NCBI RefSeq assembly: GCF_019175385.1
Contig: NC_083341.1
Coordinates: 85,586,321 to 85,650,320 of the forward strand
Reading direction: 5' to 3'
Length of the DNA: 64,000 bases
DNA from: Lycium barbarum
Taxonomy: Eukaryota; Streptophyta; Magnoliopsida; Solanales; Solanaceae
Below are positions 58,069 through 64,000 of the stretch, one piece after another. The first letter of the stretch is position 1. Every line of letters begins with the position of its first letter. Both the position numbers and the translations under genes were made by a program. The notes beneath the pieces are model-generated. The model saw only the letters and a program-made list of their open reading frames with translations, was not told the DNA's origin and did no database searches.

Positions 58069-60795
58069 TTACACCGTCGACGTCTCATCTAGAATCTCTT
58101 CTGAGGATTGGAACAAATGGGGGTACATGGATTTCATCTTCTCCTCCGCTTCCCAAGTCATTTCTTCCCGATTATTGTTCCGCCATAGAACTTTGACTGA
58201 AGCAACCTCTTTATTCCGAAGCCTTCGTACTTGTCTATCCAAAATGGCAATGGGCATCTCCTCGTATGTTAGCTCCTCTGTTACTTGCACATCATCAATC
58301 GGAACTATTCTTGTTAGGTCTCCAATACACTTGCGGAGCATCGAAACATGGAATACTGGATGCACGGATTCGAGCTCTGAAGCCAAGTACAATTCGTAGG
58401 CTACTCGACCCACCTTACGAATGATTTGGTAGGGTCCGATATATCTGGGACTTAGCTTTCCTTTTTTGCCAAATCTCATCACTCCCTTCATCGGCGATAC
58501 CGTCAGGAACACCCAATCGCCCACCTGAAATTCCAAATCTCGTCGGCGATTATCTGCATAAGACTTTTGGCGACTTTGAGCTGTTAACAGTCGGTCTCGA
58601 ATCACTTTAACCTTTTCAACTGCTTGTTGGATCAAGTCGGGGCCTATCAATTGTACTTCTCTGGTTTCAAACCATCCAATTGGAGATCTGCATTTTCTTC
58701 CATATAAGGCTTCATACGGGGCCATTTGAATGCTGGAATGATAGCTGTTATTATAGGCAAATTCAATAAGAGGCAAATGCTCATCCCAATTACCGCCAAA
58801 GTCCAATACACATGCCCGTAGCATATCCTCTAAGGTCTGAATAGTGCGCTCGGCTTGTCCGTCAGTCTGCGGGTGGAACGTCGTGCTAAGCTTAACTTGG
58901 GTACCTAGACCTTCTTGGAAGGACTTCCAGAACTTGGCTGTGAACTGTGCCCCTCTGTCTGTGATAATGGCCAAAGGAATACCGTGAAGTCGTACGATCT
59001 CCTTGAGATACAATTTAGCATAATCTTCCGCTGAATATGTGGTTCTAACAGGGAGAAAATGAGCTGCTTTCGTGAGTCTATCCACGATCACCCATATAGA
59101 ATCATACTTCCCTCGCGTACGGGGTAATCCTACCACAAAATCCATGTTAATCTCTTCCCATTTCCACGTAGGAATTTCCATTGCTTGCAATAACCCTCCT
59201 GGCTTTTGATGCTCGGCCTTCACTTGCTGGCAATTCGGACACTGTGCTACAAATTCTGCTATGTCTCGCTTCATGCCATCCCACCAGTATACCAATTTGA
59301 GATCGTGGTACATCTTGGTTGCACCTGGATGAATAGAATACCGGGAATAATGTGCTTCCTCTAAAATCCGTTGGTGCAAGTTTGCCACATTCGGTACACA
59401 TAGCCGACCTCGATATCTAAGAACCCCTTCTATGGAAACTTCGAATGGAGACTCTTCCTTTTCCTGAGATAGATCTCGATAGTGGCTTAACTGAGGATCT
59501 TCATATTGCCGTTCCTTCACTTCTAGATTCAATGATGAAACTGTGGGGTCATTGACGCTAATACCTGCATCTCTTGAATCAATGGGCCATACGCCGAGAC
59601 TTGCTAACCGATGGATTTCACAAACCATTTCTCGCTTTTCCGAAGGAACTCCACATAAACTACCCATCGATCGGCGGCTAAGTGCATCTGCTACTACATT
59701 CGCCTTCCCTGGATGATATAGAATGTTCACATCATAATCCTTCAGTAATTCCAACCATCTCCTTTGCCGCAGGTTCAACTCCTTCTGTTTGAAAATATAT
59801 TGAAGACTTTTGTGATCCGTATAGATGTCCACGTGCACACCATATAAGTAGTGTCTCCATATTTTCAATGCATGAATGACCGCAGCTAGCTCAAGATCAT
59901 GAGTGGGGTAATTCTGTTCATATTTTCGCAACTGTCTCGAAACATATGCAATAACGTTCCCATTCTGCATCAATACACATCCTAATCCCACACCGGAGGC
60001 GTCACAATACACTACATAGCCATCCGATCCTTCTGGAAGTCTTAGCACCGGCGCTGAGGCCAACCTGTTTTTCAACTCTTGGAAGCTACGCTCACAGGCA
60101 TCACTCCACTGGAATTTAGCCGACTTCTGGGTTAACTTTGTCAATGGGGCTGAATTAGATGAGAAGCCCTCTACAAATCTTCTATAGTATCCTGCTAACC
60201 CAAGGAAACTACGAACTTCTGTAGGCGTCGTAGGTCTTGGCCAAGTCTTCACAGCTTCTATTTTCTGAGTGTCAACTCGAACACCATCATCTAAAATAAC
60301 ATGACCCAGGAATGCAACAAAATTAAGCCAAAACTCGCACTTCGAAAACTTTGCATACAATTCTCGATCTCGAAGAACGCCAAGAACAATTCTTAGATGA
60401 TCTGCATGTTCTGATTCTGCGCGAGAATATACCAGGATATCGTCGATAAACACTATCACAAAAAGGTCCAAGAACGGACTGAACACATTATTCATTAAAT
60501 TCATGAACACCGCCGGGGCATTCGTCAACCCGAACGACATTACTCGAAACTCATAGTGACCATATCTTGTCTTGAAGGCAGTCTTGGGAATATCTGCTTC
60601 CCTAATTCTCACCTGATGATAACCCGATCTCAGATCTATCTTGGAGAACCATTTATCACCTTGCAACTGATCGAACAAGTCGTCAATTCTAGGAAGGGGA
60701 TATCTGTTGTTCACCGTCAATTTGTTCAACTGCCTGTAGTCGATGCACATTCGTAGCGATCCGTCTTTCTTCCTTACAAACAAGACTGGTGCTCC
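58069..60795 (-). pseudogene. Gy-G pol: RT to chromodomain, long intact stretch
   Basis: From 60783 to the stop at 58069 there is an unbroken 904-codon frame, numbered here from its first Met. RT has FGLTNAP (85-90) and FIDD with Asp 114-115. RNase H acids are Asp261, Glu298 and Asp323. The integrase zinc finger is His478, His485, Cys515, Cys518. The catalytic acids are Asp548, Asp609 and Glu645, with 35 residues between the last two (DD35E). The chromodomain spans about 838-890 with EEMTWE. All catalytic residues I can identify are present. The frame is cut from upstream protease-RT by TAG at 60796-60798 at a Trp of relatives. It is the best-preserved pol in the window. Confidence 0.94.
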
Positions 60796-61545
60796 CTATG
60801 GCGAGGAACTAGGCCTTATAAACCCCTTCTCAAGTAAATCCTTTAGCTGTTCTTTTAGCTCTTTCAGTTCTGCTGGAGCCATCTGATACGGAGGAATAAA
60901 AATAGGCTCGGTGTCTGGTAGTACATCAATAGCAAAGTCGATCTCCCTTTCTGGAGGAAGGCCTGGTAACTCATCAGGAAACACATCTGGATATTCATTC
61001 ACTACCGGGACAGACTGGAAAGTCGGCACTTCCGCTTCCGTGTCATGAACCCGAACTAGATGACAAATATAACCCTTGGCTATCATCTTTCTCGGCTTAA
61101 GGTAGGAAATAAACCTACCCTTTGGGGAAACTGTATTACCCTTCCACTCGAGTATGGGCTCTCCCGGAAATTGGAATCGAACTACCTTTGTCCGGCAACA
61201 AACATTAGCATAGCATGATGCCAACCAGTCCATACCCATAATTACGTCAAAATCTATCATCTCAAGTTCAATTAGATCAGCCTTTGTCTGACGATCACCT
61301 ATAATGACTACACAGTTCTGATATACTTGCCTCGCTATTACAGGATCACCAACTGGAGTGAATACCTCGAAAGGTTTAATTAGCTCATGTCTCACCCCAA
61401 CACAATCAGCGATATACGGAGTAATATATGAGAAGGTAGAACCCGGATCAATCAGAGCATATACATCACGAGAAAATATAGTCAGGGTACCTGTGACAAC
61501 ATCTGGGGAAGACTCAAGATCCTGTCGCCCAGCTAAAGCATACAC
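60796..61545 (-). pseudogene. Gy-G protease and RT N-terminus
   Basis: A 249-codon frame in phase with downstream pol. Protease has [12 protein letters not shown] (Asp codon 61449-61447) and [11 protein letters not shown]. The connector with EFPDVF-like EYPDVF and [13 protein letters not shown] leads into RT. It ends at the single TAG separating it from the 904-codon stretch. Its first Met is internal; the natural start would be upstream gag, from which it is frameshifted. Confidence 0.92.
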
Positions 61546-62843
61546 ACGAGGCTGAACAGCACCTGAAATAGATGCTCCCCCTCTACCTCTACCTCTACCT
61601 GCTGTAGTCTGAGGAGTCTGTGCTGTCGGGCGTGCTGAAGAAGAACCCGCTGCTGACCTGTAGGCTGAGTCCCAGCTCTATCTCTTGCTGAGGGGCAATC
61701 TCTCATCATGTGACCGACTTGCCCGCAAGCATAACAAGCATCCGAACCCTGACGACACTGTCCGGAATGTAATTTGCCACACTGGCTACACCGCGGCACT
61801 GGAGGTCTCCTCTGGCTAAAGTCTCCCCTGGACTGCGAATCTGAGGCCCTCGAACTCTGCCCCTGGCCTGACGGAGTAGAACGATCAACACTCCTATCTG
61901 AGAATCTAGGAGGTGCACTAGTCACTAACTGACCTGAGTGCCTAGAATATGTCTGTCTCCGTCCCCCTCGGTACTCACTGCTCTCCCCCATAGATCTAGC
62001 CCTCTTACCTTGTCTTTTGTCACCCTCACGATCACTTCTCTGCTGTCGTTGTCGTTCCTCGAGGTTCTGAGCAGGGGCCTGTATCCGGGAAATATCCATC
62101 CCGTCTTGCAAAGAGGCTGTCAGGCAATCTCTGAACAAGTGTGGTCCTAAACCACTCACAAATCTATAGACTCGGTCTCCCATGTCAGCCACCATAGTCG
62201 GAGCATACCGGGCCAATGAATTGAATTGCATACTATACTCTCGGGCACTCATACTTCCCTGTTTCAAATTCAAGAACCTGTCCGCTCTAACTCGGCGGAC
62301 TTCAGGTGGCAAGTAGTGACGAATAAAGGCATCTACAAACTCTTGCCACACAGGAGGTGGTGCATTTTCCCCTCTTGTTATCACCCAATTCTTATACCAT
62401 AGTACCGCCACGTCGCGAAGTCTATATGAGGCCAACTCTACAGATTCAGTCTCAGAAGTATGCATAAGTGTTAACGTCCTCAGCATTTCATCAATAAAAC
62501 CTTGTGGGTCCTCATCCGGCTTCGACCCAAAAATTTCTGGAGGATTTAGAGTAAGGAAATCACGGGCTCTTGTACTAGCTGAACGATCACTTGGGCCCAC
62601 ATTCTGTCGATGTGCCTAAGCGGCAACCAACTGCGTCAATAAATGTATAGCCTCAGACACTAGTTGACCCGAAGCACCCGGTGGAGGAATCGGAGCTGAG
62701 GCTCCTCCCTGCTCTTCTACATTGGGCACGGCCTCACTTTGCGATTCACTTTCCTCTACCCCCGCCGGAGGCTCCCTTTCTGCCCGCTTCTTCGTCGTAG
62801 CTTTGCCTTTCTGGGAAGCTGTAGCTTTTCCTTTCGGCGGCAT
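61546..62843 (-). pseudogene. Gy-G gag, one stop and one frameshift
   Basis: Starts at ATG 62843-62841 (MPPKGKATASQKG), just after an acceptor-like TTTCAG on the minus strand. A TAG at 62618-62616 replaces a Gln of relatives after LTQLVAA. The rest reads to two complete zinc knuckles, CSQCGKLHSGQC and CYACGQVGHMMRDC. A one-base deletion near 61656, relative to Gy-C, shifts the frame in the Ser/Thr-rich linker before protease. Confidence 0.93.
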
Positions 62844-63031
62844 TTTTCTGAAACCATAACGCACTTTTAGGGATGATATAATCCTAAACATGGCTCTATC
62901 GCACGATTCATGGGAAGAAGGATGGTCATTTTCCTAAATGCCCTGTAGCCTCCTGTTTATTAGCGTGGCGCGCAACACACTATAAACAAGGCTCTACTAG
63001 ACACGGCTCGTAGACACTTCCTAGGGCGAAC

Positions 63032-63044
63032 TGCTCTGATACCA
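63032..63044 (-). promoter_or_regulatory. Primer-binding site, Gy-G
   Basis: The minus strand reads TGGTATCAGAGCA, 5 nt from the 5' LTR end at 63049. Confidence 0.94.
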
Positions 63045-63048
63045 CTTC

Positions 63049-64000
63049 TGTCACGACCCAGCTAGGGGCCGCGATAGGTACCCGGAGCAATTACCGAGCA
63101 CCGCTTACTCTACTGCTGGTCTCGCTCATTTAATACTCTTTTATCAATTTTACATACCAATTGTAGGAAAATCATATTTAATCAGAATATAAATACTTTA
63201 TATACATTTGCCCCTTGGACATCAAAATAATACACATACATATGAAAACATCTTGTGAGACCATCTAACCCACACTGCGTATCTACGAGCCTCTACTAAC
63301 ATAATGAATACATGGACGGAACAAGACTCCGTCATGACCATAATATGCATATATGAATGTACATCAAAAGAGTAGTCATAAGCACCTCCGAACAATGGAG
63401 TGCTATCTATCAGCTGACAGCTACTGAGGACCTGGACCAAGCTCTCCTCCCTATCTACCTGTGGGCATGAACACAGCGTCTGAAGAAAGGACGTCAGTAC
63501 GAATATTGTACCGAGTATGAGAGGCGTACATAATGAAAGGAAACCTCAGTAATATGAGGATAACATCAACATGAGACATATGGATCTGACTGATAATCAT
63601 AAATGAAGTACTGCATGCTATCTTACTCATACTCATCATCATAACATGTATGCATCATATGCAAGCTGCCCGTCCATGTCGGAACGGTGTGATAATCAAT
63701 ACTATTAGCCCGCGTCCAGGCCTCCCGCGTCCGGGGTACCATCTCATGCCGCCCACTAGTGGTGTCTGCCCACGCCCGTAGGTCGTGGTGTATCCGTATC
63801 GCCGCCCGCCGAAGCGGTGTCTGCCCGGCCAACTAGGCCCGGTGTGAAATGCTCATGACATGCTCAATGTAAATGCTCATAGTAATATGCTTATCATAAA
63901 ATACTTATCTTATCATAATACATATATTTGACTCATGATCAACTTTACTCTATCGGGGTGACGTAAGGTCGTGATCCCCCGATTACATTATGGAACCGTC
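63049..64000 (-). repeat. Gy-G 5' LTR, cut by the window end
   Basis: About 950 bp of the expected 2.4 kb are present, matching 45581-46113 joined to 56019-56440. It shows the undisturbed sequence at the Gy-H insertion site. Confidence 0.94.

Larger units (their letters stand above)
45581..64000 (-). mobile_element. Gy-G: minus-strand chromovirus of the Gy-C family, split by Gy-H
   Basis: Read on the minus strand: 5' LTR (beyond 64000 to 63049), primer site (63044-63032), gag, pol, polypurine tract and 3' LTR (57863-56019, then 46113-45581). Gy-H occupies the gap inside the 3' LTR. The rejoined LTR is 2378 bp, equal to Gy-C LTR3. The left flank is ATAAG (45576-45580), the predicted target duplication to look for beyond the window. 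Gag-pol is damaged at only three points. Confidence 0.94.

Overview
The window is plant nuclear heterochromatin made almost entirely of nested long-terminal-repeat (LTR) retrotransposons. No intact host gene, rRNA, tRNA gene or CRISPR array is visible. The evidence is LTRs of about 1.9-3 kb beginning TGT(T/A)A and ending GTCGTGACA, primer-binding sites complementary to plant initiator-Met tRNA (TGGTATCAGAGC), and Gag-Pol proteins of the Ty3/gypsy chromovirus type (Tekay/Del-like) ending in a chromodomain. The family mix suggests a eudicot, probably Solanaceae; that is inference from general familiarity, not a search result.

Layout, with labels used below. Gy-A (1-5518, +) is a 5'-truncated gypsy pol with its 3' LTR. 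Co-B is a decayed Ty1/copia element on the minus strand, cut into 23245-~25340 and ~5735-6366 by Gy-C. Gy-C (6367-23244, +) has LTR-internal-LTR-internal-LTR structure and one perfect 5-bp target duplication, CAAGT. Gy-D (~25345-44859, +) is a decayed gypsy element carrying a solo LTR, LTR-E (28788-30663), in gag, and element Gy-F (34130-43240, +) in its 3' LTR. The interval 44860-45580 is the only sizeable stretch without recognisable transposon sequence. Gy-G (45581 to beyond 64000, -) is of the same family as Gy-C. Its 3' LTR is split by Gy-H (46114-56013, +), with target duplication CATAT.

Every gag-pol copy is broken by in-frame stops, frameshifts or deletions. The two Gy-C units carry complementary large deletions: unit 1 lost the end of RT and the start of RNase H, and unit 2 lost the integrase core. 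Gy-G is the least damaged, with a continuous 904-codon stretch from RT to chromodomain.

Three features recur across families and are not explained by standard annotation. First, a stem-loop (loop AGGA or GGGA) lies 17-19 nt upstream of the 3' LTR in five families; in Gy-A the stem sequence differs but pairing is preserved, and in Gy-F a C-to-T change leaves a G-U pair. Second, LTRs contain a TATA-like box, a short leader and a near-consensus splice donor (AAG|GTAAG), while a CAG acceptor lies 0-3 nt before the gag ATG. This predicts a spliced gag-pol mRNA lacking the primer-binding site, alongside an unspliced genomic RNA. Third, clusters of short palindromes lie just upstream of the TATA-like box, different in sequence between families but alike in position.
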